A stretch of 64,000 nt of DNA from JAPKZH01 sp963715635 (lineage in GTDB: Bacteria > Acidobacteriota > Aminicenantia > Aminicenantales > UBA4085), in contig OY970261.1 of NCBI GenBank assembly GCA_963715635.1, positions 2,666,001 through 2,730,000 on the forward strand. Direction: 5' to 3'. Made by a program: the position numbers and the translations under genes. How positions within the stretch are numbered: position 1 is the stretch's first letter; every line of letters starts with the position of its first letter. This document shows positions 1 to 8,909 of this stretch, piece after piece. Below the pieces are notes generated by a model. The model did no database searches, was not told the DNA's origin, and worked only from the letters and a program-made list of their open reading frames with translations.

Positions 1-338
1 CGGCTTATATTCTGACCGAGGACCTCTGTCCGGAAAAAACTAAAATTGTTGCACTTTCGCTTCTCGTCCTGGCAGATGAAAAAACGCGCCAGGAATTAAA
101 GGGGTGCCAGGCAATCGCTATCGACGGCTGCAAACTGGAGTGTGCTGCCAGGGGGCTAGAGGCCTCGGGGGCCGAGAAGATCTTCAAGATCGCGGTTTTT
201 GACATCCTTAGGAACCATCGCGGCCTGAAGCCCGAGGGCGTCACCGAGCTGAATAACGACGGGAGGCGGCTGGCCAGGAAGGTGGCGCAAGCGGCTTCAA
301 AGATCATTCATAAAACTGAGGAGGGAGGCGATGCCTAA
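1..338 (+). CDS. DGC-domain putative zinc-binding protein, 5' end outside window
   Basis: Partial gene, read in the frame starting at base 3 and ending at TAA 336-338. About 111 codons are visible. The middle holds AIDGCKLECA, the Asp-Gly-Cys signature of the DGC family, with further cysteines upstream (DLCPEK, KGCQ). Family members are small putative zinc-binding proteins often found beside arsenic or selenium genes; their biochemical role is not firmly known. The stop overlaps the next gene, which also starts with a DGC domain, by 8 bases, so the two are translationally coupled. An ACR3 arsenite permease follows. I infer a metal/metalloid-thiol role from context only. Confidence 0.85.
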   Translation, partial: AYILTEDLCPEKTKIVALSLLVLADEKTRQELKGCQAIAIDGCKLECAARGLEASGAEKIFKIAVFDILRNHRGLKPEGVTELNNDGRRLARKVAQAASKIIHKTEEGGDA

Positions 339-1206
339 TCTTCCTAGGAAAAAAGTCGGCCTTATCGCCTGCTCCGGAGAGGAAATGCCCGAAGGGACGG
401 TAACGCGGCTGGCCGTCCGGAGAGTCCTAGAAACGTTGAGGCCGGACGATACTGTCACTCTTTGCCTTCCGCTCTTTCTGGCCGGAGAAGAGAGAGAGCG
501 GGCCTTCGCCCGGGCTTACCCTACAATCACGATCGACGGTTGCCCCAAGAGATGCGCCGCCCTGGCCACCGAGAAGTATAGCGCCCCTCCCGCGGCAAGT
601 TTCGTCGTGGGCGAGACCCAGGCCAGGACCGGCAGCGAGAATATCGGGTCGGCGCGCCGCTTGAACAAGAGGGGGAAGCGTCTCGCGGAGGACGTCGCGG
701 AAAGCATCGCAGCGGAAACGGACAGACTGTTGAAGAAAAACTCCGTAAGCGCGCCAGCCCGGACGGAGATTTATGAGACTTCGGTGGCGTGGACCGGCGG
801 ACACAGGGGCCGCCTTCGGCTGGGGAACGGACCGGAGATGGATTTTTCCGCGCCTCCCCACTCCCACGGCGTGGCGGGTGTCCTGACACCCGAGGATGCG
901 TTTGTCGGCGCCGTCAACACCTGCTTGATGTTGATGTTCATCTGGGCGGCCGAGCGGTTCCGCCTCGACCTCGTTTCTTATGAATGCCGGGCAGAAGGGA
1001 CAAAACTCATCGAGCTCGACCGGACCGAGACCTTCGCCCAAATCGTTTTGAAACCCAGGATCAACATTCGCGCCGGCTATGAGAAGCCTTCGATCGTCGA
1101 ACAAAGAGCGCATCGAGCTCTCGCTGCGGCACAGAAATATAGCCTGGTGGTGAATTCCGTCAGGAGCAAGGTGATCGTGGTGCCGGAGATTATCGTCCAG
1201 GGATAG
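331..1206 (+). CDS. DGC domain fused to OsmC-like domain
   Basis: 291 residues with a strong ribosome site (GAGGAGGGAGG) ahead of ATG 331. Residues 1-135 form a second DGC domain: an early Cys (LIACSGEE, C14) and TITIDGCPKRCAA (C71, C75). Residues about 145-291 match the OsmC/Ohr fold: a SVAW entry strand, TPEDAFVGAVNTCLM with the usual reactive Cys at about C198, and a long helix RAHRALAAAQKYSLVVNS. OsmC/Ohr enzymes reduce hydroperoxides with a Cys pair; the usual second Cys near the end (KYC) reads KYS here, so a standard Ohr cycle is doubtful. It lies between another DGC gene and ACR3, suggesting a thiol- or metalloid-handling partner. The fusion itself is clear; the function is inference. 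Confidence 0.85.
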   Translation: MPNLPRKKVGLIACSGEEMPEGTVTRLAVRRVLETLRPDDTVTLCLPLFLAGEERERAFARAYPTITIDGCPKRCAALATEKYSAPPAASFVVGETQARTGSENIGSARRLNKRGKRLAEDVAESIAAETDRLLKKNSVSAPARTEIYETSVAWTGGHRGRLRLGNGPEMDFSAPPHSHGVAGVLTPEDAFVGAVNTCLMLMFIWAAERFRLDLVSYECRAEGTKLIELDRTETFAQIVLKPRINIRAGYEKPSIVEQRAHRALAAAQKYSLVVNSVRSKVIVVPEIIVQG

Positions 1207-1237
1207 AAGACGAAGTTCGAGAAGAAAGGAGAAACGC

Positions 1238-2287
1238 ATGACCCCGGGAAATAGGAAGCTGCGGTTCCTGGACCGCTACCTGACGCTCTGGATCTTTTCG
1301 GCGATGGCCGCCGGTGTCGGCCTGGGTTATTTCGTTCCCGCTATCGTCGGGTTCATCAACGAGTTCCAGTCGGGGACGACCAATATCCCGATCGCGATCG
1401 GCCTGATTCTCATGATGTATCCCCCGCTGGCCAAGGTCAAATACGAGGAGCTGGGGGACGTCTTCCGCAACGTCAAAGTCCTCTCTCTTTCGCTCATCCA
1501 GAACTGGATCATCGGCCCGCTCCTCATGTTCATCCTGGCCGTGATCTTCCTTCATGGCTATCCTCATTACATGTATGGGCTGATCATGATCGGTCTGGCC
1601 CGCTGCATCGCCATGGTCATCGTTTGGAATGAGCTGGCCAAAGGCGATACGGAATATGCGGCGGGGCTGGTCGCCTTTAACTCAATTTTCCAGGTTCTGT
1701 TCTTTTCTGTATATGCCTATGTTTTCATCACGGTCCTCCCCTCTTGGCTCGGCCTTAAGGGGACGGCCGTCAACGTGACCATCGGCCAAATCGCCAAAAG
1801 CGTATTCATCTATCTCGGTATTCCGTTCCTGGCCGGGGTCCTTACGCGCTTCACGATGCTCAGACTCAAGGGGAAGGCTTGGTATGAAAAAAAGTTCATT
1901 CCGCGAATTAGCCCCATCACGCTCATCGCTCTTCTCTTCACGATCATCGTCATGTTCTCGCTCAAGGGTGAGTACATCGTTAAGATTCCGCTCAACGTCC
2001 TCCGTATCGCCGTCCCGCTCTTCATCTATTTTATTGTGATGTTTCTCGTCTCGTTCTATCTCGGGCGGAAAATCGGCGCAGACTACTCGAAAACGGCCAC
2101 CTTGTCCTTCACCGCCGCCAGCAACAATTTTGAACTGGCGATCGCCGTGGCCGTGGCTGTTTTTGGCATCAGCTCCGGAGAGGCTTTCGCCGCCGTGATC
2201 GGACCGCTGATTGAAGTGCCCGTGATGATCGGCCTGGTCAACGTCGCGCTTTATTTCCAGCGGCGATATTTTCATAGTGGGTTTTAA
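1238..2287 (+). CDS. acr3: ACR3-family arsenite efflux permease
   Basis: 349 residues, about ten hydrophobic segments, inner membrane. Matches the ACR3 branch of the BART superfamily, which exports arsenite using the proton gradient. Diagnostic parts are FVPAIVGFINEFQ near residue 35, GLARCIAMVIVWNELAKGD with the essential helix-4 cysteine (C123), and FTAASNNFELAIAVAV with the conserved acidic residue (E299). The length is normal for the family. It lies 31 bases after the DGC-OsmC gene with AGAAAGGAG before ATG 1238, so it is probably co-transcribed with both DGC genes. No ArsR or ArsC is seen in the visible part of the operon. Confidence 0.95.
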   Translation: MTPGNRKLRFLDRYLTLWIFSAMAAGVGLGYFVPAIVGFINEFQSGTTNIPIAIGLILMMYPPLAKVKYEELGDVFRNVKVLSLSLIQNWIIGPLLMFILAVIFLHGYPHYMYGLIMIGLARCIAMVIVWNELAKGDTEYAAGLVAFNSIFQVLFFSVYAYVFITVLPSWLGLKGTAVNVTIGQIAKSVFIYLGIPFLAGVLTRFTMLRLKGKAWYEKKFIPRISPITLIALLFTIIVMFSLKGEYIVKIPLNVLRIAVPLFIYFIVMFLVSFYLGRKIGADYSKTATLSFTAASNNFELAIAVAVAVFGISSGEAFAAVIGPLIEVPVMIGLVNVALYFQRRYFHSGF

Positions 2288-2401
2288 TCAGTGCACAATA
2301 CAATCGCTCGAGATTTGTTCTTCATCGCCTATATCCCATCGTCTTAAAACCTCCTATAAGCTTGATTCCTGTCCTTTCGGAAATGCGCGAGTTCACACCC
2401 G

Positions 2402-2430
2402 TTGTCAAAGGAGATCCATTGTGTTATATT
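2402..2430 (+). promoter_or_regulatory. Predicted sigma-70 promoter for the beta-propeller gene
   Basis: TTGTCA at 2402-2407, a 17-base spacer, and TATATT at 2425-2430. The expected start is near 2437, leaving about 46 bases of leader before ATG 2483. The A-rich leader contains AAGGAG about 12 bases before the ATG, a rather long spacing. The rest of the 2288-2482 gap shows no other feature. Confidence 0.65.
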
Positions 2431-2482
2431 TGATTTAATCTAAGCTTTTCGTGATCAGATAAAAAAGGAGCATAAAAATCTC

Positions 2483-3526
2483 ATGAGCAAGAAGAAGAGC
2501 ATTCTGGTAACAGGTCTTTTGGTTCTGGGTTTGGTCGGGTTCGGTTTGGCAGCTGTCCAGCAGGCAAAACCCGCCGGATATCACTTTCTCAAAAAGATCA
2601 TCATCGGCGGAGAGGGCGGCTGGGACTATCTGGCGTTGGATGTCCAAACGCGCCTCCTCTACGTGACGCATGGCAATGCCGTCGAGATCGTCAATGTCGA
2701 CACCGGCGTCAAGAGCGAGCCCATCGCTAACCTCAAGGGCGTTCATGGTGTCGCCTTCGCTCCGGACAAAGCGCGCGGGTATATCTCTAATGGTCGAGGC
2801 AATAGTGTTTCGGTTTTCGACCTTAAGACGAACAAGGTCCTGGAAGAAGTCCCGTCTTCGGGGCAAAACCCTGACGCCATCATGTACGACGCTTTCTCGG
2901 GCCGGATTTTTACGTTCAACGGCCGGACTGCCAACGCGACGGCCATCGACGCCGCCACGAACAAAGTCGTCGGGACCATCGACATCGGCGGAAAGCCGGA
3001 ATTCGCGGTCACGGACGGCAAGGGCATGATCTTCGTTAACAACGAAGACAAGAGCGAGATCGTCGCTTTTGACGCCAAAACGCTCGAAGTCAAGAAGAGA
3101 TGGTCGATCGCTCCCGGCGAAGGGCCGAGCGGGCTGGCCATCGACCTTAAAAACAAACGCTTGTTTAGCGTCTGCGACAAAGTGATGGTCGTGTCGGATT
3201 TTGAAAACGGAAAAGTCGTCACCACGGTGGCCATCGGCGGCGGCCCCGACGCAGTCCGCTATGATGCAAGGACCGGCTTAGTCTTTTCCTCCAACGGCGA
3301 TGGCACCATGACCGTGGTCCGCCAGGAATCGGCCGATAAATACAGTGTCCTCGAGACGGTGAAAACAGCCCCCCGGGCCCGGACGATGGAGCTCGACCCC
3401 AAAACACACCATATCTTCCTCGCAACGGCGGAATTCGGACCGGCTCCCGCCCCCACCAAAGAGCAGCCGAAGCCCCATCCGTCCGTCGTGGCGGGAACGT
3501 TCCAGGTGCTTGAATTCAGGAAATAA
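2483..3526 (+). CDS. Secreted YncE-like beta-propeller protein
   Basis: 347 residues beginning with a signal peptide (KKKS then LVTGLLVLGLVGFGLAA). The mature part is a run of YVTHG/VNVDTG/VFDLKTNKVL/AIDAATNKVVG blades typical of YncE/PQQ-like seven-bladed propellers, with repeated Asp-Gly-Lys-Asn turns and alternating strands. Such proteins are periplasmic or secreted; the ligand is usually unknown. It has its own promoter and stands as a single gene converging on the next one with 46 bases between. No catalytic residues can be named. The fold is confident, the role open. Confidence 0.8.
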   Translation: MSKKKSILVTGLLVLGLVGFGLAAVQQAKPAGYHFLKKIIIGGEGGWDYLALDVQTRLLYVTHGNAVEIVNVDTGVKSEPIANLKGVHGVAFAPDKARGYISNGRGNSVSVFDLKTNKVLEEVPSSGQNPDAIMYDAFSGRIFTFNGRTANATAIDAATNKVVGTIDIGGKPEFAVTDGKGMIFVNNEDKSEIVAFDAKTLEVKKRWSIAPGEGPSGLAIDLKNKRLFSVCDKVMVVSDFENGKVVTTVAIGGGPDAVRYDARTGLVFSSNGDGTMTVVRQESADKYSVLETVKTAPRARTMELDPKTHHIFLATAEFGPAPAPTKEQPKPHPSVVAGTFQVLEFRK

Positions 3527-3572
3527 AACAGAACCTCTCAGCAGATTGTTCGAGGGTTCCAACGCAGGGCGC

Positions 3573-4310
3573 TCATTGTTTGTTGAGCTTGCCGCTTTTG
3601 GTCAACAGAAATTCGCCGTCTTTGATGAGGCCGACACCAGGAGCATAAATTTTGTATTCTTTGCCCGCGGGTTCTAAAGGCGTCGTTTCCTCGACTTTGA
3701 GACAATTCTTGAATAGGCCGGCCAGCGTCTGCAGGCTTTCGGTGTTGCTCACGATCTCGGCCCTGTCCATCGCCACCCCGGGCGCGATTTCCTGATAATG
3801 CCTCACTCCGACTTTGGCGGAGCCCGGCATCATCAGCCCCGGCTTGTTCTTCCCTTGATACGCTAGCCAGGCGCCTTCGTGATTCACAATCTTGCCATCC
3901 TTGTAGACATCCACATCTTCGCCGAAATAGAAAATATCGTTGGTCTGTGCACAGATAGCGAAATAGTTTCGCGATATCTCCGTCAGCTTGCCGTCGCCCG
4001 TCTCTTTTTCCTCGACGACGCGCGTTTCGACATTCCCGATCTTCTTCGTTTCGTTCAGGACTGTGATCTCCAGCCGGATGGCCTTTTTTCCCTCTTTTCC
4101 TTCTAAGACCAATTGATATCCCGGCTCCAGGATGAAATACAAATTCCTGCCCGTGGCCGATAATGTGCACTCATCCAAACGAAAAGTATCCGTCCAGGCG
4201 GAGTGAGCCTGTGAATTCGTTTTTTGGGCCCAATCGGATTTTGTATAAAAACCCATGCCAAAGAAAACAGAAACACACAAAATAGCTGACATTCTTTTCT
4301 TGTTCATCAT
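3573..4310 (-). CDS. Secreted protein of unknown function linked to the two-component operon
   Basis: 245 residues. The N-terminus has a basic region and a hydrophobic core (SAILCVSVFFGMGFYT), a signal peptide. The mature part is beta-rich, with a YQLVLEG strand, an IGNVETRVVEEKETGDGKL segment and DVDVYKDGKIVNHEG. I recognise no named family. It starts 50 bases after the histidine kinase stop in the same direction, so it probably belongs to that operon and could be a periplasmic accessory to the sensor. The second ATG, at 4307, is equally good because GGAAG lies very close to the first. Confidence 0.7.
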   Translation of the reverse strand: MMNKKRMSAILCVSVFFGMGFYTKSDWAQKTNSQAHSAWTDTFRLDECTLSATGRNLYFILEPGYQLVLEGKEGKKAIRLEITVLNETKKIGNVETRVVEEKETGDGKLTEISRNYFAICAQTNDIFYFGEDVDVYKDGKIVNHEGAWLAYQGKNKPGLMMPGSAKVGVRHYQEIAPGVAMDRAEIVSNTESLQTLAGLFKNCLKVEETTPLEPAGKEYKIYAPGVGLIKDGEFLLTKSGKLNKQ

Positions 4311-4359
4311 TCTTCCTGCCGAGTCCTCATTTTTTCACCAATCTCCATCCTCCCTGTGA

Positions 4360-5704
4360 TCATTTCGGGAGCACGATCCGGAATGTGCTGCCATGATTTT
4401 CCCTGCTCTTCAATTCGATGCGGCCGCCGTTCGCCTCCACCGCCCATTTGGCGATGGCCAGCCCCAAGCCGGCACCGCCGATCTCTCTGGACCGGTCCTT
4501 TTCGATTCGATAAAAACGGTCGAATATTTTCTCCCGATGCTCGGCGGCAATTCCCGGCCCGGTATCGGTCACTTCGATGATCAGTTGGCCTTCACGTTCT
4601 TGCAATCTCACGGAGATCGTCCCGCCCTGCGGGGTATATTTGATGGCATTATCAAGAATGTTGACCAGGGCCCGCCGCAGAGTGTCTTCATCAACGTTGC
4701 CCTTTGCTCCTTTGTGCAGGCTTATCATCAATCTCTGGCTCTTCTCTTCGGCCATGATTCGCATGTCTTCGACGGCCTTCTCGACGAGCTTTGTCACATC
4801 GTACTCTTTCCGACTCAACAGGAGCTCCGCCACGGTCAGCTCGGGTCAAAAGAAGCAGACCGTCGACCAACCGTGTCAGGCGCGCTGTTTCTTCGAGCAT
4901 GCTGCCGATCCTGTCGCGGTAGGCACCGGCGTCAAGATCTTCCTGAAGCGCAACTTCCCCTACGCTCTGAAGGGCGGTCAATGGAGTGCGCAATTCATGG
5001 GAGGCATCGGCCGTGAAACGCTGCAATCGTTCAAAGGCATTCTGCAAGCGGCTGAGAGTATGATTGAATACAAAAGCCAGCTTCCCAAATTCATCCTTAG
5101 GATTTTGAATAGGAAGCCGCTCGGAAAGATTTTCCGCGTTGATCTTTTCGGCCTGATGGGCCATGGCGGCCACGGGTTTAAGAAGCCGGCTGGCGAGGAT
5201 AGATCCGCCCAATGCCGCAAGAATCAACGCGCTCGGAAGAGCCAAGGCCAATATCAAAAATAGCGTGTGGAGACCGCTCCAGAGGGTTTCTTCGTCCAGA
5301 GCGACAGTCAGAAGTAAACCGCTTTTTGTCGGGCCTGTCATGAGACGGAACCTTTTTCCTGATGCGGCCCGAACGGTCTGGTATTTGACACTCGGCGCGC
5401 TTAAAATCACCGGCAACTCCGCTTTTTGATAAAGACCGGTCTGATAATATATATTCTTTCCCTGGACAAGAAGGAAAAGCTTGGTGGAACTTTCAGGCTC
5501 CAACTCGCGCGCATCCCCAAGCTCTTCGGAAATCTCTCCGGCGATCGCCGAATAATCCTTCTCCAACTGCAGGTTCAGTTGTTGGAACAATCGGCCTTTG
5601 ACAAATAAATAAACGGAGAAGGAGAAAACCAGGACAATCAAAGCCAAGGCAATCGTGTACCAAAGGGTCAATCGCAGACGCACGCTCGTCGCTCGAATTC
5701 TCAC
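4360..5704 (-). CDS. Sensor histidine kinase, CusS-like, with a one-base frameshift near 4834
   Basis: Inner-membrane sensor that phosphorylates the regulator encoded just upstream. The GTG start at 5704 overlaps the regulator's stop by 4 bases. The first frame has TM1 (residues about 14-36), a periplasmic loop, TM2 (about 150-172), a HAMP segment, and the HisKA box ADASHELRTPLTAL. It then reads LLLLTRAD and drifts into non-protein sequence. A second frame from about 4833 continues with VAELLLSRKEYDV, NILDNAIKYTPQGG (N box), DTGPGIAAEH (G1) and GLGLAIAK (G2), ending at 4360. Removing one C near 4834 joins them as LLTRADVAELLLSRKEYDV, about 447 residues, the normal length. Sequencing error or a real mutation are both possible; gyrA shows a similar single-base shift. 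Confidence 0.85.
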
Positions 5705-6384
5705 GGCGTTCTCTCCGCGAGGATAAAACCGACGCCGCGGACGGTATGCAGGAGCTTTTTGGCAAACGGCTCGTCGATTTTTTTGCGGAGGCGAGCGATA
5801 TGGACATCGATCACGTTATCGAGGGGCGTCGCCCTCTGCGTTTCCTGCCAGACGTCTTTGGCCAGCATTTCGCGCGTCACGACCTGCCCGTGGTTGCGAA
5901 GGAGATATTCGATAATTTCAAATTCCTTGAGGGTGAGGGAAATGGCCCGCCCGGAGCGGGTGATGGCATGCTTGACCAGATCCATTTCCAAGTCGGCTAG
6001 CTTGAGTTTTAAAATTTGGCCTTCGATCCCCCGACGGAGCAAGGCCCTGATCCTGGCCAATAACTCGGCAAAGGCAAACGGCTTGATTAAATAATCATCC
6101 GCGCCTGCATCCAGACCAACAACCCTGTCTTCTATAGCATCTCTGGCTGTCAGAATCAGCACGGGCGTTTTGTCTTGTTGGCCGCGTAACGCGGACAGTA
6201 TTTCCAACCCGCCCCTGCCCGGCAGCATGAGGTCCAGGATGATCAAATCGAATTTTTGGGTGTTGATGAGGAAAAAGCCTTCCTCCCCCGTATAGACCAC
6301 CTCGACGTCGTAGTCCTCGGCCTCCAAGCCTTTCTTAAGGGCTTGAGCGACCTTTTTATTGTCTTCGATGATCAATAAATTCAT
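5701..6384 (-). CDS. OmpR/PhoB-family response regulator
   Basis: About 227 residues from ATG 6384. The receiver domain starts MNLLIIEDN (acidic pair at E7/D8), has the phosphoacceptor Asp in LIILDLMLPG (D51) and the Lys in YLIKPFAF. A winged-helix DNA-binding domain follows (SLTLKEFEIIEYLLRN, then VDVHIARLRKKID, TVRGVGFIL). It resembles CusR/CopR-type regulators. ATG 6384 is chosen over the in-frame TTG at 6396 because the receiver fold begins there and the -10 element at 6401-6406 would put the transcript start around 6394, leaving a leader of only about 10 bases without a ribosome site. It is probably self-regulated through the operator just upstream. Confidence 0.93.
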   Translation of the reverse strand: MNLLIIEDNKKVAQALKKGLEAEDYDVEVVYTGEEGFFLINTQKFDLIILDLMLPGRGGLEILSALRGQQDKTPVLILTARDAIEDRVVGLDAGADDYLIKPFAFAELLARIRALLRRGIEGQILKLKLADLEMDLVKHAITRSGRAISLTLKEFEIIEYLLRNHGQVVTREMLAKDVWQETQRATPLDNVIDVHIARLRKKIDEPFAKKLLHTVRGVGFILAERTP

Positions 6385-6400
6385 AGCCGGACCCAAAATA

Positions 6401-6457
6401 AATATAGCATTCGGAGAATGATTTGGCCACTGAACGTTTCCTTAAAAATTCGTTAAA
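6401..6457 (-). promoter_or_regulatory. Operator and activated promoter of the two-component operon
   Basis: Read on the minus strand: TTAA, TTAA and TTCA half-sites spaced 11 bases apart (6457 down to 6432), then after 22 bases a -10 box TATATT (6406-6401). No recognisable -35 sits at 17 bases. Direct repeats with one-turn spacing ahead of a -10 are the usual binding layout of OmpR/PhoB regulators. Nearly the same block, with the same 22-base gap, lies before the DUF5916 gene at 8781-8836. Autoregulation is inferred. Confidence 0.65.
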
Positions 6458-6533
6458 ATTTGGCCGGCCGAGAGCCTTCGTCAGGAGAGCAGCCAAGCGC
6501 AAAAGTGAAAGCCGCATATTTCGGCTCGACCTT

Positions 6534-8705
6534 TTAAGGAAGGCTAAAATACCAGACAAATTTCAGCATGGCCACGGTTTTGTTCAGCCGCCAGTTTCCA
6601 TGGGGGTCGAGTGTATCGCCGAACTGGTTGAGCACGAAATAGAGCGAGGCGCCGGGTTTGGGGATCCAGGTGACGCGGAAATTGAAGAGGATCTTGTTCT
6701 CATCGTTATTCCATTGGGCGAAGATGGCGCCGAAAAGCTTAGGTGTCAGGGAAAAATTCATCCGGCTCACGATTTCGTCGATGGCGAACCCGCCGCCCGG
6801 AAGCCGGATATCGCTCCGTTGATAGGCCAGGCTCAGCCCATAGAATTTGTTCGGCTTCCAAGCCAGCTCTGCATCCCATTCCGTGCTCGACCCGTCGTAG
6901 AATTTTCCCCAGTTGACGCCGGCGCCGAAGACGAGCGGACGTCCATCGAACGTTCCGAACTGGATTTCGCCCCGGTTGGTCCAATAGCGCCCAGTGCGGA
7001 TGACATGCCCTTCCCTGATCTCGAAATCCTCAGTCAAGTCTTCGGCGTTGCGCTGGATGTTGATCTCCAGCGTCTCGCCGCTCTTGAAGAACACGGCCAG
7101 CGGTCGGAATTCCATGTAGACGGACTGCATCTCGCGCGTCCGGTCGTCGATATAGTAGTTAAGCTCCAGGGGCTTGAATTGGAGCTTCTGAATCCAAGGA
7201 AGAAAATTCGGCCGGGGGTTGATGCGCCATTTTACTGTATACAATTGATAGCCTGTCCGGCTCAGAAACCCCGCCTCCGGGTTAAAATCCTGACCGGCCC
7301 GCTCCCAAGAGGCGCTGAGCTCAATCAGGTCGTTGGGGAAGTTAAAAAACAACCGGTGGGCGCTTCCGGAAGCTTCCTCCCGATCGGACGTAAAGGTCGC
7401 AGCGTAGGCCCCGCCAATCTGGAAGTTTTTGTTTCCGAAAAGCTTGGACGTGGAATAGAGCGCGTCCACGCCGCCCGTTCCGTTGAAACGTCCTTTCTGG
7501 ACGGCCCCGACAGCCAGAATGCCGATAGAGGATTGTTCCAGGATATCCTGCTTCCAGCGGACCAGGGAAAAATTCGTGGCGGCCGAGGCGTCCGTTCTTT
7601 GGGTCTGAAGGACCATGGCGCCTAGCGTTGTCCGGCCCATTTTCCCCAGAAAACGGGCGCCGGCTATGATGGGCGTTTCCTGGCCTTCATAAATCCCGAT
7701 CCGGCGACTGTAGAAGGCCCGGGCCCCGCCGAGGGGAAAGTCGAAGAAGTTCTGGGACTCCAGGAAGAATTGCCGCTTTTCTGGAAGGCGGATGGAGAAC
7801 CGGGTCAAATTGACGATCAGATCGTCGGATTCGACCTGGGCGAAGTCCGGATGAATCGTAAAATCGACCTTGACGGTCGGGTTGATTAGATAATCGAAAT
7901 CCAGCCCGATACTCCCGACTGTCGTCGCCGGCTGAAGTCTCGCTTTCTCCGCCCCGCCGAGAACGTAGGGCCGGAACTCGAAAACTCTCATCCGGGTTAG
8001 GTCTTTGAGCCCGGTGAGAGATCCCGCCCGGTTGACCTGGACGATCGAGGCGTCACGGGACCATCCTTGCCATAGGACCTGCTCGCGCTTGCGCCGGATG
8101 TTACGCTCGAAGTTGATCCCCCAGGTCTGCTCGTTCGCCGCGCTGAACTTGAGCGTCGAGAAAGGAATCTTGATCTCGGCGAACCAGCCCTCGTTGGTCC
8201 GCTTGGCGGCGACATACCACACCCCGTTCCAGTCGACGTTGGTCCTTCGGCTATTATCGACGACGAGGGCGTCGTATTGGGCGCCGTTAGGGTTCGTGAC
8301 GAAGAGATAGGCATTCCGTTTATCCTGGTACGTGTCAAGGACGATGATAAAATTGTCCTCCACACTGTATTCGAAGTCCCACTTCATCTTTTGGGCGATG
8401 ATCTTGTCCGGCTCGGAATCGAAACACCAAACGCCAATATAAAGCTCTGTCTGGTTATAGAGGACAGCGACCTCGGTTTTTTCGGTCGCCGGCATGTTTG
8501 CATTCAGTTCGCGCTGGGTGAAATTCGAGATATGGGGGGCCTTCGCCCAATCGGCTTCGTCCAGGATTCCATCCAGCTTGACCGGCGATTCGGTCCGGAA
8601 AGCTTTAAAGGAATCAGGCTGGCTGTGCTGGGCGAATAAAGGAAAAGCCGAAGAAAACGCAAAAAAAGCAAGAAGCGCGGATAGGAATAGTTTCTTCAGC
8701 CCCAT
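6534..8705 (-). CDS. CBM9-like / DUF5916 outer-membrane protein
   Basis: 723 residues from ATG 8705. Signal peptide KKLFLSALLAFFAFSSAFPLFAQ. Residues about 30-210 form a carbohydrate-binding family 9-like domain (SPVKLDGILDEADWAKAP, then AEIKIPFSTLKF). The rest matches DUF5916, a large beta-barrel-like region (FRPYVLGGAEK, RQFFLESQNFFDF, YSRRIGIYEGQ) ending in an aromatic strand (FVWYFSLP). Such proteins are predicted outer-membrane proteins of Bacteroidota and Acidobacteriota; substrates are not established. An in-frame extension up to 8864 exists but runs through the promoter, so it is rejected. The shared operator with the two-component genes suggests it is a target of that system. Confidence 0.85.
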   Translation of the reverse strand: MGLKKLFLSALLAFFAFSSAFPLFAQHSQPDSFKAFRTESPVKLDGILDEADWAKAPHISNFTQRELNANMPATEKTEVAVLYNQTELYIGVWCFDSEPDKIIAQKMKWDFEYSVEDNFIIVLDTYQDKRNAYLFVTNPNGAQYDALVVDNSRRTNVDWNGVWYVAAKRTNEGWFAEIKIPFSTLKFSAANEQTWGINFERNIRRKREQVLWQGWSRDASIVQVNRAGSLTGLKDLTRMRVFEFRPYVLGGAEKARLQPATTVGSIGLDFDYLINPTVKVDFTIHPDFAQVESDDLIVNLTRFSIRLPEKRQFFLESQNFFDFPLGGARAFYSRRIGIYEGQETPIIAGARFLGKMGRTTLGAMVLQTQRTDASAATNFSLVRWKQDILEQSSIGILAVGAVQKGRFNGTGGVDALYSTSKLFGNKNFQIGGAYAATFTSDREEASGSAHRLFFNFPNDLIELSASWERAGQDFNPEAGFLSRTGYQLYTVKWRINPRPNFLPWIQKLQFKPLELNYYIDDRTREMQSVYMEFRPLAVFFKSGETLEINIQRNAEDLTEDFEIREGHVIRTGRYWTNRGEIQFGTFDGRPLVFGAGVNWGKFYDGSSTEWDAELAWKPNKFYGLSLAYQRSDIRLPGGGFAIDEIVSRMNFSLTPKLFGAIFAQWNNDENKILFNFRVTWIPKPGASLYFVLNQFGDTLDPHGNWRLNKTVAMLKFVWYFSLP

Positions 8706-8780
8706 ATCTTCTTTCTGTCTATTCTCCGAATTTCTCGGGGATAAGAAGTGGCCAGCGCGTTTATCGTCCCGAGGGCACGA

Positions 8781-8836
8781 ATATAGCACTGGGGAAATGA
8801 TTTGAATACTGAACTTTTCCTTAAAATCCGTTAAGG
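8781..8836 (-). promoter_or_regulatory. Operator/promoter of the DUF5916 gene, twin of 6401-6457
   Basis: Minus strand: TTAA (8834-8831), TTAA (8824-8821) and TTCA (8813-8810) half-sites, a 22-base gap, then TATATT (8786-8781). Base-by-base it lines up with 6401-6457 at an offset of 2380, with most positions identical across about 55 bases although the flanks differ. The transcript would start near 8774, leaving about 70 bases of leader. Control by the nearby OmpR-type regulator is inferred. Confidence 0.65.
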
Positions 8837-8909
8837 GATATCCTGACAGAGAGGGCTTCTTCATCCTTGGCGAGTATTTCTGTACTTGAAAACAAATGGC
8901 TCCTTCTCG

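Noticed and set aside
8706..8864. N-terminal extension of the DUF5916 protein to 8864
   Set aside because: The extension runs through the predicted promoter and operator and lies ahead of a clear signal peptide.
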